The notes under the pieces are model-generated. The model was not told where the DNA came from. It ran no database searches and saw only the letters and a list, made by a program, of their open reading frames with translations. The translations under genes were made by a program, and so were the position numbers. From the NCBI GenBank assembly GCA_963822175.1, contig CAWGGJ010000008.1, positions 496,001-560,000 on the forward strand: 64,000 nucleotides of DNA, written 5' to 3'. The stretch is from FEB-25 sp963822175 (GTDB lineage Bacteria > Chloroflexota > Anaerolineae > Anaerolineales > UBA4823). Within the stretch, counting starts at the first letter, position 1; every line of letters begins with the position of its first letter. Below are positions 33,779 to 43,917 of this stretch, piece by piece.

Positions 33779-35670
33779 GAAGATATATGGCAGATCAGGT
33801 TGTTCCATTGGGTCGGGTTCGGCGGAAGCAACCAGTAAACACAGCTCCTGAAGTTCCAAATTCAAACACGGAAAAAGCCGGTCAGAACCTGACCGGTTGG
33901 CGATTAAATTTACTGGGTATCTTGTTTGTATTGCTTGGGGTAATGATCATCATTCAATTAGTGAGGTTGCAATTCAGCCCCGAAAGAGGTGAATTTGTAT
34001 CTCAGGGTGAGCAATACTCCCGCACATTGCACATATTTTACCCCCCAAGAGGTGATATTTATGACCGCTGGGGGCGTCTCCTTGCAGGGAGCACTCTGGT
34101 TTATGAAGTGGGCACTCAGGTGGCAAATGTTGACAATGCAGATACTATCGCATTTGCGCTGAGTAAAGTCTTATCCAGTCATCCGGAATATGATTACCCG
34201 GAATATTACGATGAGATCTTTTCTGTGATCCATAAAGCCCAGGTCTCAGGAAATGCCTATGTACAATTGGCTGATTTTGTAACCCCGGAAGAACTTACGC
34301 AATTACAGGAATGGGCTCGAAACTACGCCAACCTGCCCAACGTGGATTATGGGGAAGCCGGAAGACCCAGTATGAATGGCCTGGTTTACCGACCACGCCT
34401 GCAACGGTTTTACCCTGAGAATGAGCTGGGAGCAAATATCCTCGGTTTTGTTAATCGAGAAGGCACAGGGATGTTCGGGGTGGAAGCGGAGTTCAATGAT
34501 CTGCTGGCAGGTGCTCCGCAGTCTGTTTGGATGACCTTGGACCCTTACGAAGTTACCGAAATCCCCCAACTTAAATCGGGTTCTGACCTGGTATTGACAA
34601 TTGACCGCGAAATCCAGGCTGCAGCTGAGGATGTGCTCAATAATGCCCTGGAAGATAGTGGTGCGGACGGTGGTGTCATCCTGGTAATGGATCCAAACAC
34701 GGGCGAAATGCTTGCAATCGCCAGCACACCACGCCTGGATCCCAATGAATATTGGAATTATGGTAGTGTTTTTACTGATAACACACCTTACAACCGAGCG
34801 GTAAGCCAGGATTATGAGCCTGGCTCGGTTTTCAAGGTGCTGACAATGGCTTCTGCGCTGGATGCTGGTGCCGTCTCACCGGATACAGAGTTTGTTGATA
34901 CCGGTTCAATCCAGATCGGTGGGATCACCATCCATAACTGGGACTGGGGTGCATGGGGTCCGCAGAATATGCAGGGTTGTATGGCTCACTCCCTGAACGT
35001 ATGTTTAACCTGGGTGGCAACGCAGCTGGGAGCCGGTTCCTTTTACCAGTATATGCAGAATTTCGGTTTCGGGCGACTCACCGGGATTGACCTGGCAGGA
35101 GAAGCACCTGGCAGGTTGAAAACTCCCGGTGACACTGATTGGTTCGAGGCAGAATTAGGCACGAACTCATTCGGGCAGGGTGTCGCGGTCACACCTATCC
35201 AGATGGTCATGGCAATTTCGTCCATTGCCAACGGCAGGGGTGAAATGATGGTCCCGCATGTCATGCGATCGATGGTTCGGGATGGTTTTCAGTACAGCCC
35301 AACTCCGCAAATTGTTGGTAAACCCGTATCAGCTGAAACTGCCCAAACGTTGACCGAGTTGCTGGCAAATTCACTTGAAGGCGAATCATCAGATGCGCTG
35401 GTTGAAGGATACCGTGTGGCAGGTAAAACCGGTACAGCAGAAATTGCCACTCCAACAGGGTATTCCACCAGTGCAACCAATGCCTCGTTTGTGGGTTGGG
35501 GTCCAGTGAGTGACCCAAAGTTTTTAGTATATGTATGGCTTGAAAAACCTCAGAGCTCACCCTGGGGCTCGGTCGTGGCAGCCCCGGTTTTTCGTGATAT
35601 GGTCGAACGCCTGGTGGTGTTGATGGATATCCCACCCGATGATATCAGGCAAAGTCTGCCGGATAATTAA
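33775..35670 (+). CDS. ftsI: Penicillin-binding protein 2 / FtsI-type septal transpeptidase
   Basis: Class B PBP, 631 residues, crosslinking peptidoglycan at the septum. A basic cytoplasmic start, membrane helix LLGILFVLLGVMIIIQLV, the pedestal motif PRGDIYDRWGRLLAGS, and the transpeptidase domain with SxxK (PGSVFKVLT), SxN (AHSLNVC) and KTG (VAGKTGTAEIA) are all present. No PASTA repeats. Start GTG 33775 overlaps the ftsL stop (GTGA), with GAGG upstream; ATG 33787 is an alternative. Confidence 0.96.
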   Translation: MRRYMADQVVPLGRVRRKQPVNTAPEVPNSNTEKAGQNLTGWRLNLLGILFVLLGVMIIIQLVRLQFSPERGEFVSQGEQYSRTLHIFYPPRGDIYDRWGRLLAGSTLVYEVGTQVANVDNADTIAFALSKVLSSHPEYDYPEYYDEIFSVIHKAQVSGNAYVQLADFVTPEELTQLQEWARNYANLPNVDYGEAGRPSMNGLVYRPRLQRFYPENELGANILGFVNREGTGMFGVEAEFNDLLAGAPQSVWMTLDPYEVTEIPQLKSGSDLVLTIDREIQAAAEDVLNNALEDSGADGGVILVMDPNTGEMLAIASTPRLDPNEYWNYGSVFTDNTPYNRAVSQDYEPGSVFKVLTMASALDAGAVSPDTEFVDTGSIQIGGITIHNWDWGAWGPQNMQGCMAHSLNVCLTWVATQLGAGSFYQYMQNFGFGRLTGIDLAGEAPGRLKTPGDTDWFEAELGTNSFGQGVAVTPIQMVMAISSIANGRGEMMVPHVMRSMVRDGFQYSPTPQIVGKPVSAETAQTLTELLANSLEGESSDALVEGYRVAGKTGTAEIATPTGYSTSATNASFVGWGPVSDPKFLVYVWLEKPQSSPWGSVVAAPVFRDMVERLVVLMDIPPDDIRQSLPDN

Positions 35671-35681
35671 GGAATATTTTT

Positions 35682-37127
35682 GTGTTAAAACTGGCTGATG
35701 TTCTCGAAGCTCTATCTGGAGTACGCCCTGAAATGGCTACCTCGGTTATCACCGGGGGTGCCATCGACTCACGGCAGGTTGTGCCAGGGTCGCTGTTCAT
35801 TGCTCTGCCAGGAGAACACCATGATGGACATGATTTTGTCGGAGAGGCTTTCGAGGCTGGAGCTATCTGTGCAATGGTCAGCCGCGACCTGAGTGCGCAG
35901 TTCCCAACGATGGATTTACGGACTCCACTCCAAACGGATGAGATAAATGACCAGCTGGCCAGATTGGAGGGAGCTTTCTGTATACAGGTAGCTGATCCCC
36001 TAATAGCCTTACAACAGGTGGCAAAATATTGGCGAAATAAACTTACTGTGCAGGTCATTGGCATCACAGGCAGCGTGGGCAAGTCGACAACTAAAGAGGT
36101 TGTAGCTGAAGTTCTCGGTCAGCGGTACAACACCTTGAAAAATAAGGGCAATTTGAACAATGAGATTGGTCTCCCACTCACCATGCTCAGTTTGACCGAG
36201 GAGCATGAACGAGCGGTCTTGGAGATGGGGTTTTACGTCCCGGGTGAGATAAAACTCCTTTGTGATCTGGCTTTACCGCACATTGGTGTGGTGACGAATA
36301 TTGGTACAGTACACGCCTCGCGTGCAGGTTCACAAGAAGAGATCGCACGGGGCAAATCCGAGCTGGTACAAGCCTTGCCAAAAGATGGCCATGCCATCCT
36401 GAATTATGATGATCCTCTGGTTAGAAATATGGCTGACCTGACCAAGGCACATGTCTTTTTTTATGGTATGGACGAAGGGGTTGACTTGTGGGCTGATAAC
36501 GTTGAAAGCCTGGGCTTGGAGGGGATTCGATTCCTGATGCATTATCGCCAACAAAAAAACCGCCCTGCGGAAGTCGTGCAATTGAGGGTGCCATTAATTG
36601 GCAGGCATTCAGTTCAAACCACCTTGCGTGCGTCTGCAGTTGGTCTTGTGGATGGATTAACCTGGCAAGAGATTGTCAATGGATTACGCTCAGCAAGCAA
36701 CGAGCTGCGCTTAATTGCGGTCAGGACCCAGAGTGGAGCATTAATCCTTGATGATACCTATAATGCTTCCCCCGAGTCGATGTTGGCTGCGCTTAACTTA
36801 CTCAACGACCTTGAAGGTCGTAAAGTGGCGGTTTTGGGAGATATGCTTGAGCTTGGGCCCTATGAACAGCGCGGGCATGAAAAGGTTGGAATCCGTGCTG
36901 CCGAGGTAGTGGACGAGCTGGTGACACTTGGTGAACGCGGGCGGATAATTGCCCATGCAGCCTTGGAAGCAGGTTTACCTGCAACCAGGATCACCATACT
37001 TGATCAGGTCGAGCAGGTTATTCAATACTTGCAACCCGGATTAAAGCTAAACGATGTGGTGCTGGTTAAAGGCTCCAATATGATGAGGATGGATCGCATC
37101 GTATCCGCATTGGAGTACCAGGCATGA
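35682..37127 (+). CDS. murF: UDP-MurNAc-tripeptide--D-Ala-D-Ala ligase
   Basis: Adds D-Ala-D-Ala to the UDP-MurNAc tripeptide. N-terminal domain with GGAIDSRQVVPGSLFIALPGE, ATP loop GITGSVGKSTTKE, NNEIGLPLTMLSL, EMGFYVPGEI, and the late LILDDTYNASPESM and VAVLGDMLELG motifs that separate MurF from MurE. GTG start with AAGGA upstream; it overlaps mraY by 4 bases. murE, usually just upstream, is absent here. Confidence 0.96.
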   Translation: MLKLADVLEALSGVRPEMATSVITGGAIDSRQVVPGSLFIALPGEHHDGHDFVGEAFEAGAICAMVSRDLSAQFPTMDLRTPLQTDEINDQLARLEGAFCIQVADPLIALQQVAKYWRNKLTVQVIGITGSVGKSTTKEVVAEVLGQRYNTLKNKGNLNNEIGLPLTMLSLTEEHERAVLEMGFYVPGEIKLLCDLALPHIGVVTNIGTVHASRAGSQEEIARGKSELVQALPKDGHAILNYDDPLVRNMADLTKAHVFFYGMDEGVDLWADNVESLGLEGIRFLMHYRQQKNRPAEVVQLRVPLIGRHSVQTTLRASAVGLVDGLTWQEIVNGLRSASNELRLIAVRTQSGALILDDTYNASPESMLAALNLLNDLEGRKVAVLGDMLELGPYEQRGHEKVGIRAAEVVDELVTLGERGRIIAHAALEAGLPATRITILDQVEQVIQYLQPGLKLNDVVLVKGSNMMRMDRIVSALEYQA

Positions 37128-38119
37128 GAGAAAACGCGCTGGCATTAGCCCTGGCTGGTTTCTCCTTCATGCTGACAGTCATCTGGGGCCCGCCTTTACT
37201 TCGAATTTTACGCCACCTAAAAATTGGCGAGTCGATCCGTTTGGATGGACCCCAGCGACACATCTCCAAGCTTGGTACACCAACCATGGGGGGAGTGTTG
37301 TTCATCCTGCCGGTGTTACTGATCACTCTACTGCTCAATGCAGCATCGTTATTGGGCTTCACCACGTTGGGACGATCGATCTTTCTACCCATGGGGACGA
37401 TGGTGATTTTCGCTATCCTGGGCTCGCTGGATGACTGGAAAAAGCTGCGGGGAAAGCGCAGCGACGAACGCGGGATGCGAGCAAGAACGAAATTCATCAT
37501 CCAGATCATCTTTGGGGTGGTCATTTCAATCGGTTTACAGTTTGTCTTACAGGCTCCGCAGATTTACCTGCCGTGGTTGAACGCCACCTTCTCATTGGGT
37601 ATCTGGTACATACCCATTGCCACCTTCCTCATCGTCGGGTTTTCAAATGCGATCAATTTCACTGACGGGCTTGACGGATTGGCTGGCTTGATCTCCGCTA
37701 CCTGCTTTGCCACGTTTGGATTAATTGCCCTGATGCAGGGGCAGATCTATATTGCACGCTTTTGCTTCACCCTGGTTGGAGCTTTGTTTGGTTTTCTTTG
37801 GTTCAATGTCCACCCTGCCCTGTTGATCATGGGAGATGTTGGTGCCCTGCCTTTGGGAGCGACCTTGGCAGTGGTAGCCTTGATGACAGGTCAATGGATC
37901 TTATTGCCCATCATAGCGATCATCCCTGTGAGTGAAATCCTGAGTGTAGTTCTTCAAGTGGGTTATTTCAAGTTCACCAAGGGAAAACGTTTATTCAAGA
38001 TGGCACCTCTCCACCATCATTTTGAGCTGATGGGATGGAGCGAGACTCAAGTGGTACAGCGCTTTTGGCTGATCGGATTGTTGGCTGCGATCATCGGCTC
38101 AGCTATAGCTTTGGGATGA
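37124..38119 (+). CDS. mraY: Phospho-MurNAc-pentapeptide transferase
   Basis: Integral membrane enzyme making lipid I. 331 residues with about ten helices. Family motifs: KLGTPTMGGVLFI, GSLDDWKKL, FSNAINFTDGLDGLAG, and HHHFELMGWSETQVVQRFW near the C-terminus. ATG overlaps the murF stop (ATGA). Confidence 0.97.
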   Translation: MRENALALALAGFSFMLTVIWGPPLLRILRHLKIGESIRLDGPQRHISKLGTPTMGGVLFILPVLLITLLLNAASLLGFTTLGRSIFLPMGTMVIFAILGSLDDWKKLRGKRSDERGMRARTKFIIQIIFGVVISIGLQFVLQAPQIYLPWLNATFSLGIWYIPIATFLIVGFSNAINFTDGLDGLAGLISATCFATFGLIALMQGQIYIARFCFTLVGALFGFLWFNVHPALLIMGDVGALPLGATLAVVALMTGQWILLPIIAIIPVSEILSVVLQVGYFKFTKGKRLFKMAPLHHHFELMGWSETQVVQRFWLIGLLAAIIGSAIALG

Positions 38120-38145
38120 ATGGGTAGAGGAAGAAAGAAGCAATA

Positions 38146-39586
38146 ATGGTGGATTGGAAGGATAAACGCGTGATTGTGATCGGAGCTGCCAGGCAAGGAA
38201 TTGCCTTGGGGCGGTATCTCGCGTTGCATGGCGCAAGCGTGGTGATGAACGACCAGAAGAGTACTGATCAGCTTATTTCCACCCGGAATTCTATGAACGA
38301 CCTTGATGAGCAAGCAGCTGCCCAAATCGAATGGGTGATCGGTAGCCATCCTGTTGAACTCCTGGATGGGGCTGACCTGGTCTGCCCTTCTGGTGGAGTG
38401 CCATTGGATCTGCCACTGGTTCAGGAAGCGATCCGCAGGGGAATTCCACTTTCCAATGATTCGCAGATATTTCTGGAAGAATGTCCTTGTAAAACAGTTG
38501 GAATCACCGGCTCAGCAGGGAAAACAACCACAACCACATTGGTTGGGAGGATCGCCCAGGATGCAGTCGATCGCAGGGTGGATATTACCATGCGTAAGGT
38601 TTGGGTGGGAGGAAACATCGGTGCTCCCTTATTATCTTTTGTTGACGAAATGCAGTCGAATGACCTGGCGGTGCTTGAGCTATCCAGCTTTCAATTGGAG
38701 CTCATGACCAGATCAGTCAACATAGCATGCGTGTTGAATATCACCCCTAACCACCTGGATCGGCATGTAAACATGGATGCCTACATTGCAGCCAAACGTA
38801 GAATAGTCGAGTTTCAAACTGAAACTGATACTGCCATTCTCGGCCGGGATGATCCTGAAGCCTGGAAATTAAGGGAAAAAATCCGCGGGAAGAAATCTTC
38901 CTTTGGAAGAGAAAAACCACCCAAAGGAATGACTGGTGCATACATCGATGGTGAATGGTTGTGCCTGTGGAATGGGAAGGATTCTGTGCGAGTGCTCCAG
39001 AAAGCTGTCATCCGTCTCCGTGGATGGCACAATGTGGAGAACACCCTGGCAGCCTGTGCAGTCAGCCAGGCCGCCGGACTGCCCGTATCGTCGATGCAGG
39101 AGGCAATCACAACCTTCAGTGGTGTAGCTCATCGCCTGGAATGGGTCTGTAATTGGCACGGCGCAGACTGGTATAACGACTCAATTGCCACCGCCCCAGA
39201 ACGTGTGATGGCAGCAATTCACGCTTTCGATTCAGATGAGGATAAAAACCGCCCCATTGTTCTACTGGCAGGTGGAAGGGACAAGAATTTACCCTGGAAT
39301 GAGCTGGTAGAGCTGATCCATGAAAGAGTAGATCATCTGATCTTATTTGGGGAAGCGGCAGCAAAGATTGCGTTAGTTGTCGGTGAAATAACAGACTGGC
39401 GATAAACCATATTCCATTGATATATGTTCAGATTTGGAGTCGGCAGTGAAACTGGCACTCCAGGTGGCTGAACAAGACGATATTGTACTGCTTTCACCCG
39501 GCGGTACCAGCTTTGATGAATTCCGCGACTTTGAGGAGCGCGGGGAGGCTTTCAGACGATGGGTAATCAATCTTACGTGCATGTAA
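38146..39586 (+). CDS. murD: UDP-MurNAc-L-alanine--D-glutamate ligase, interrupted by a +1 frame change
   Basis: Adds D-Glu to UDP-MurNAc-L-Ala. The first frame (38146-39405, 419 codons) has VIVIGAARQGIALGRYLA, GITGSAGKTTTTT, ELSSFQLE, NITPNHLDRH and WYNDSIATAPE, but stops at TAA 39403 before the C-terminal domain is finished. The missing end is present in the +1 frame: DKPYSIDICSDLESAVKLAL, then IVLLSPGGTSFDEFRDFEERGEAFRRWV, ending at TAA 39584-39586. The second frame opens only at 39392, so the change lies in 39392-39405. Correcting one extra base gives a normal-length MurD. Sequencing or assembly error, real mutation, or programmed +1 shifting at the stop are the options. Confidence 0.93.
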
Positions 39587-40836
39587 GAGGTGACCGGGTG
39601 CCAGGTAGCAAAGGCACAGCAAAGGTCCACCGGTCGAAGCACCTGGGTTTTGATGTGCCCCTATTATTAGTGGTCATTTCATTACTTCTGTTTGGAATAT
39701 TAATGGTTTATTCAGCCAGTGCAGACTATTCCTTCCAGGTCTATGGGTCTCCAGCGTATATTTTTATGCGCCAGCTCAGGTGGTTGGGGTTAGGCAGCCT
39801 GGTGATGATTTTCCTTGCCTGGATGAATTATAACTGGTGGAAGAAATTAGCTTTACCGCTCATGCTAGCGACGATTGTTGCCCTGGTGGCAGTATTAATT
39901 GTCCAGGACTTTCGATTGGGCTCTGTGCGTAGCTTATTCCGCGGATCTATTCAACCTTCAGAACTGGCAAAATTTGGAATTGTCATTTATCTATCCGTAT
40001 GGCTGAATAATCGACGCCATATGCTGAGTAATATATACATTTCGCTCATCCCACTGGGTGTGATCATGGGTATTGTTGGGGGGTTGATTGCATTGCAGCC
40101 TGACCTGAGTGCAGTGATCACCATCGGTATTCTTGGTGCAATGATGTTCTTTCTTGCAGGTGGCGACTGGAAGCAATTTCTCTTCATGATGGCACTGGGC
40201 ATTCTGGTCGGGTATATCGTGTTAAGCTCGGGTATCTTTCCAACTGGTCCGGACCGCATGAATAGTTTCCTGGCAGGGCTTAAAGATCCCCTGCAGTATT
40301 CTGAGCATGTTCGACGGTCCTTGGAAGCCTTTATGCGCGGGGGATGGATCGGGGTAGGAATTGGGAAATCCCAAACGAAACTGAATGGGCTTCCATTCCC
40401 ACATACAGATAGTGTGTTTGCGGTGGTTGGAGAGGAAACTGGATTGCTTGGAGCAGGCTTGTTGGTCATTCTGTTCATCGTATTAATGTGGCGTGGCTGG
40501 ACGATATCCCGGAAAGCACCAGACGGATTGGGAATGCTCTTGGGTGGTGGACTTACATTTTGGATGGTCCTGGAGGCATTGATCAACATGTTGGTGATGG
40601 TTGGATTGTTACCGTTTGCCGGAAATGCTTTGCCATTTATCAGCTCTGGTGGTTCAAATTTATTAGTCATGATGGCAGCGGTGGGTATTCTCTTGAACAT
40701 CTCTCGGACCTCGGAAGCGACCAAACAAAAAGAGGAGAAGGGTTCTAATGCGGTTGTTAATTTGCGCAGGGGGGACCGGCGGCGGCGTGTATCCAGCCCT
40801 GTCAGTCCTCAAACAGATTATGAGCGCAAAAGCTGA
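39559..40836 (+). CDS. ftsW: Peptidoglycan polymerase FtsW
   Basis: SEDS-family glycosyltransferase, 425 residues with ten membrane helices. Landmarks: LLFGILMVYSASADYSFQ, GSIQPSELAKFGIVIYLSVWL, LIALQPDLSAVITIGILG, SEHVRRSLEAFMRGGWIGVGIGKS, HTDSVFAVVGEETG, NALPFISSGGSNLLVMMAAVGILLNISR. The ATG has GGGGAGG ten bases upstream and overlaps the end of the restored murD by 28 bases. The C-terminal 30 residues overlap murG in another frame. Confidence 0.96.
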   Translation: MGNQSYVHVRGDRVPGSKGTAKVHRSKHLGFDVPLLLVVISLLLFGILMVYSASADYSFQVYGSPAYIFMRQLRWLGLGSLVMIFLAWMNYNWWKKLALPLMLATIVALVAVLIVQDFRLGSVRSLFRGSIQPSELAKFGIVIYLSVWLNNRRHMLSNIYISLIPLGVIMGIVGGLIALQPDLSAVITIGILGAMMFFLAGGDWKQFLFMMALGILVGYIVLSSGIFPTGPDRMNSFLAGLKDPLQYSEHVRRSLEAFMRGGWIGVGIGKSQTKLNGLPFPHTDSVFAVVGEETGLLGAGLLVILFIVLMWRGWTISRKAPDGLGMLLGGGLTFWMVLEALINMLVMVGLLPFAGNALPFISSGGSNLLVMMAAVGILLNISRTSEATKQKEEKGSNAVVNLRRGDRRRRVSSPVSPQTDYERKS

Positions 40837-41938
40837 GTCTGTGCAAGGAGCACAGGTTCCAGCTGAGAATGCCTCAGCAGAGGAACACCAGGTATTGTGG
40901 GTTGGTGGAACTGGTGGTATGGAAGCTGACCTGGTGAAGCGAGAAGGCGTACGCTTTGAATCCATCCCTGCTGCAGGCGTGCATGGTGTGAGTGCTCGAA
41001 CCTTACCTGGCAACCTCTGGCAGCTGGGGAAAGGTTTTTTTGCGTCCCGGCGTATCCTGCGTAAATTCCATCCAGATGTGCTTTTCTTCACCGGAGGTTA
41101 TGTTGCCGTTCCAATGGCACTTGCTGCCAGGCTTTCAGGGCAGACGAAGAGCCTGCTTTTTGTGCCGGATATCGAACCCGGATTGGCACTGAAGACAATT
41201 GCGCGATTCAGCGATCGTATCACTTTGACATTGGATGAATCCAAGCATTTCTTTCCAAATCATCCTACACCCGTGGTGACAGGATACCCGCTCAGACCTG
41301 GAATGGAGAGCTGGACTCTCGGCGAAGCACGTAGGTTCTTTGCTCTCGATGAGAAGCTGCCTGTTTTATTGGTGTTAGGTGGAAGCAAAGGGGCACACTC
41401 AATCAACCAGGCAGTTGCCACTGCTTTGCCAGCCCTTTTACAGGAGATGCAAGTGATCCACATCACTGGCAAGTTGGATTGGCAAATGATTGAACAGACA
41501 CGTGCTGATTTCTCAACTGAACAGCTGAACCGTTACCGGCCATATTCTTATCTCCACGATGAGATCGGGGCCGCAATGCGTTTAGCTGACCTGGCATTGA
41601 CACGTGCGGGAGCTTCCACATTGGGAGAATTACCGATCTTTGGACTACCAGCCATCCTTGTGCCATACCCATATGCCTGGCGTTACCAGCGTGTAAATGC
41701 CAGTTACCTGGTGAGACACGGCGCTGCGATTCAGATTGAGGATGCGCAGCTGCCAGCCCAGATCCTTCCGCGAGTGCACGACTTAATCTCTGATAGAGAT
41801 CAGCTGCAGAAGATGTCTCAGGCGATGATCTCACTGGCAAAACCTGATGCCGCTACTAAAATTGCCGGGCTGATTCGTGAGATGGCAACCATCTCAAGGC
41901 CCACTGGCATACACAATGTTCCCGATCCGACTGATTAG
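40748..41938 (+). CDS. murG: UDP-GlcNAc--lipid I GlcNAc transferase
   Basis: Peripheral membrane GT28 enzyme completing lipid II. 396 residues. The N-terminal loop LLICAGGTGGGVYPALSVL is the family hallmark, placing the start at ATG 40748 with GAGGAGAAGG upstream. Others: LWVGGTGGMEADLVKREGV, FFTGGYVAVPMALAA, VLGGSKGAHSINQAV, ALTRAGASTLGELPIFGLPAILVPYPYA. The first 89 bases overlap the 3' end of ftsW out of frame. Confidence 0.96.
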   Translation: MRLLICAGGTGGGVYPALSVLKQIMSAKAESVQGAQVPAENASAEEHQVLWVGGTGGMEADLVKREGVRFESIPAAGVHGVSARTLPGNLWQLGKGFFASRRILRKFHPDVLFFTGGYVAVPMALAARLSGQTKSLLFVPDIEPGLALKTIARFSDRITLTLDESKHFFPNHPTPVVTGYPLRPGMESWTLGEARRFFALDEKLPVLLVLGGSKGAHSINQAVATALPALLQEMQVIHITGKLDWQMIEQTRADFSTEQLNRYRPYSYLHDEIGAAMRLADLALTRAGASTLGELPIFGLPAILVPYPYAWRYQRVNASYLVRHGAAIQIEDAQLPAQILPRVHDLISDRDQLQKMSQAMISLAKPDAATKIAGLIREMATISRPTGIHNVPDPTD

Positions 41939-41947
41939 GAGCGAGCG

Positions 41948-42487
41948 ATGGTATATCTGAATTTTGTTTTCTTCTGTTTCGTGATCATATTCGCCATCAT
42001 CGGTGCCATGCGAGGTTGGGCGAAGGAAATGATGGTGACTGCCAGCGCAGTGCTAGCTCTATTCATCATCACTGTTCTTGAGACTTATGTCAAAGGGTTA
42101 TCTGATTCCTTCGCTGAACCTGGTTCCACTGCTCAATTTTGGATGCGCACAGCGATTATTTTGCTCCTGACCTTTTTTGGCTATCAAACTCCGAACCTTC
42201 CCAAGCTTGGTGGCGCACGCTTCGCACGTGAGAGATTTCAAGATTCCTTACTAGGCTTCTTTTTAGGTGCATTGAATGGCTACCTGATCGTTGGATCAAT
42301 CTGGTACTTCCTGGCACAGGCTAATTACCAGGCGATCTCGTATATCGTTCCTCCAGATCCCAACACAGTCCAGGGTCAGGCAGCGATCAAGCTTCTTACG
42401 TGGATGGCACCAGCCTGGATGGGCATTCCGTTTATTTATTTTGCGATCGCATTGGCATTCATATTTGTTATCGTGGTCTTTTTATGA
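41948..42487 (+). CDS. CvpA-like integral membrane protein
   Basis: A 179-residue protein with five or six hydrophobic helices. IFAIIGAMRGWAKEMMVTASAVLALF and RERFQDSLLGFFLGALNGYLIVG resemble the CvpA (colicin V production) family, which has an unsettled role in envelope maintenance. An extra gene at this point is not standard in dcw clusters. It overlaps murC by four bases (ATGA) and follows murG by 9 bases, so it is translated with cell-wall genes. Confidence 0.75.
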   Translation: MVYLNFVFFCFVIIFAIIGAMRGWAKEMMVTASAVLALFIITVLETYVKGLSDSFAEPGSTAQFWMRTAIILLLTFFGYQTPNLPKLGGARFARERFQDSLLGFFLGALNGYLIVGSIWYFLAQANYQAISYIVPPDPNTVQGQAAIKLLTWMAPAWMGIPFIYFAIALAFIFVIVVFL

Positions 42488-43917
42488 ACGAGCGAAAATC
42501 AGTTCACTTTATTGGGATTGGTGGTACGGGACTCTCCGCGATCGCCAGGGTACTGCTTGAAAGCGGTTACCAGGTGACAGGTTCTGACCGCAGCCTATCC
42601 TCGCTGGCGAAAAGCTTGCAATCGGAAGGTGTGAGAATTGCGCTTGGTCACCGACCCGAGAATATCGAAGGTGCGGAGTTGATTGTTCGCTCATCAGCCA
42701 TTCCCGATGACAATGTAGAAGTTATGGCAGCCATTGAACAGGGTATTCCGGTGCTCAAACGCAATGATTTCTTAGCCACCCTGATGAAAGATCGAATAGG
42801 AATTGCCGTGGCTGGTACGCATGGAAAGACAACAACCACAGCCATGATCGCCTGGATGCTCACATCTCTGGGTCAGGATCCGACATTTATTGCTGGTGGC
42901 ATTTTGAATAATCTTGGCACCAATGCACATGCAGGCAAAGGTGAGACTTTTGTGATCGAAGCGGATGAATATGACCATATGTTCCTGGGGTTAAAGCCGA
43001 AGATTGCCGTGGTCACCAATGTTGAGCATGACCATCCTGATTGCTATCCAACAGCTGAGGAATTCTTCAATGCATTTGATCAATTTGCTGCCCAGGTAAA
43101 TAGCAACGGAACCCTTTTGGTTTGTGCGAATGATGGTGGCGCAGTGAGGCTGGGTCAGGTAGCCAAAGCGCGTGGGCAGAAAGTGTTGTCGTACTCGATC
43201 AGGTATTCCAATAATGGTAATTCCTGCCAACCTACTACATATATGGCGGAAGCGCTTACCCCGAATTCCAGTGGGGGACTGAGCTTTGAAGCAGTGTGTT
43301 CATTGGCTGGAAGTCAATTTGCGATAAATTCTCCGATCAACCTAAAAATTCCTGGCAGACATAACGTCCAAAATGCCATGGCAGCTTTGGCTGTGGCACA
43401 CCAACTAAACCTGCCGATCGAAAAAGCAGCCAGGGCACTTTCCGAGTTTCGTGGTACTGGTCGTCGATTTGAAGTACGGGGTGAGGTTAATGGCATCACT
43501 GTGATCGATGATTATGCCCATCATCCGACGGAGATTCGAGCGACTTTATCAGCAGCCCGCATGCGATACCCCAAGGGCAGATTATGGGTGGTGTGGCAAC
43601 CCCACACATTTTCCCGCACCCGCCTGTTATTTAACGATTTTGTGTCTGCCTTTGATCAGGCGGACCATGTGTTGGTAACAGACATCTATGCTGCTCGCGA
43701 ACAACAACCTGAGGATGGGTTTTCTGCACAACAAATCGTAGAAAAAATGACCTTCCCTGGCGCAAATTATCTCCCGGACTTTTCTCAGGCTGCAATATTC
43801 CTGGTTGATCGATTGATCCCTGGAGATGTCTTGATTGTGCTGTCCGCAGGCGATGCTGACCAAATCAGCACCCGCGTATTGGCACAGATAAAGGAAAGGA
43901 GTGAAGCAGGTGACTAA
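42484..43917 (+). CDS. murC: UDP-MurNAc--L-alanine ligase
   Basis: First amino-acid ligase of the stem peptide. From ATG 42484: VHFIGIGGTGLSAIARVL at the N-terminus, SSAIPDDNVE, GIAVAGTHGKTTTTAMIAWM, EADEYDHMFLGLKP, VTNVEHDHPD, IDDYAHHPTEIRATLSAARMRYP and WQPHTFSRT. The upstream in-frame ATG at 42400 is inside the CvpA-like gene and is rejected, since the dinucleotide-like GIGGTG loop is normally within ten residues of the start. Confidence 0.97.
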   Translation: MNERKSVHFIGIGGTGLSAIARVLLESGYQVTGSDRSLSSLAKSLQSEGVRIALGHRPENIEGAELIVRSSAIPDDNVEVMAAIEQGIPVLKRNDFLATLMKDRIGIAVAGTHGKTTTTAMIAWMLTSLGQDPTFIAGGILNNLGTNAHAGKGETFVIEADEYDHMFLGLKPKIAVVTNVEHDHPDCYPTAEEFFNAFDQFAAQVNSNGTLLVCANDGGAVRLGQVAKARGQKVLSYSIRYSNNGNSCQPTTYMAEALTPNSSGGLSFEAVCSLAGSQFAINSPINLKIPGRHNVQNAMAALAVAHQLNLPIEKAARALSEFRGTGRRFEVRGEVNGITVIDDYAHHPTEIRATLSAARMRYPKGRLWVVWQPHTFSRTRLLFNDFVSAFDQADHVLVTDIYAAREQQPEDGFSAQQIVEKMTFPGANYLPDFSQAAIFLVDRLIPGDVLIVLSAGDADQISTRVLAQIKERSEAGD

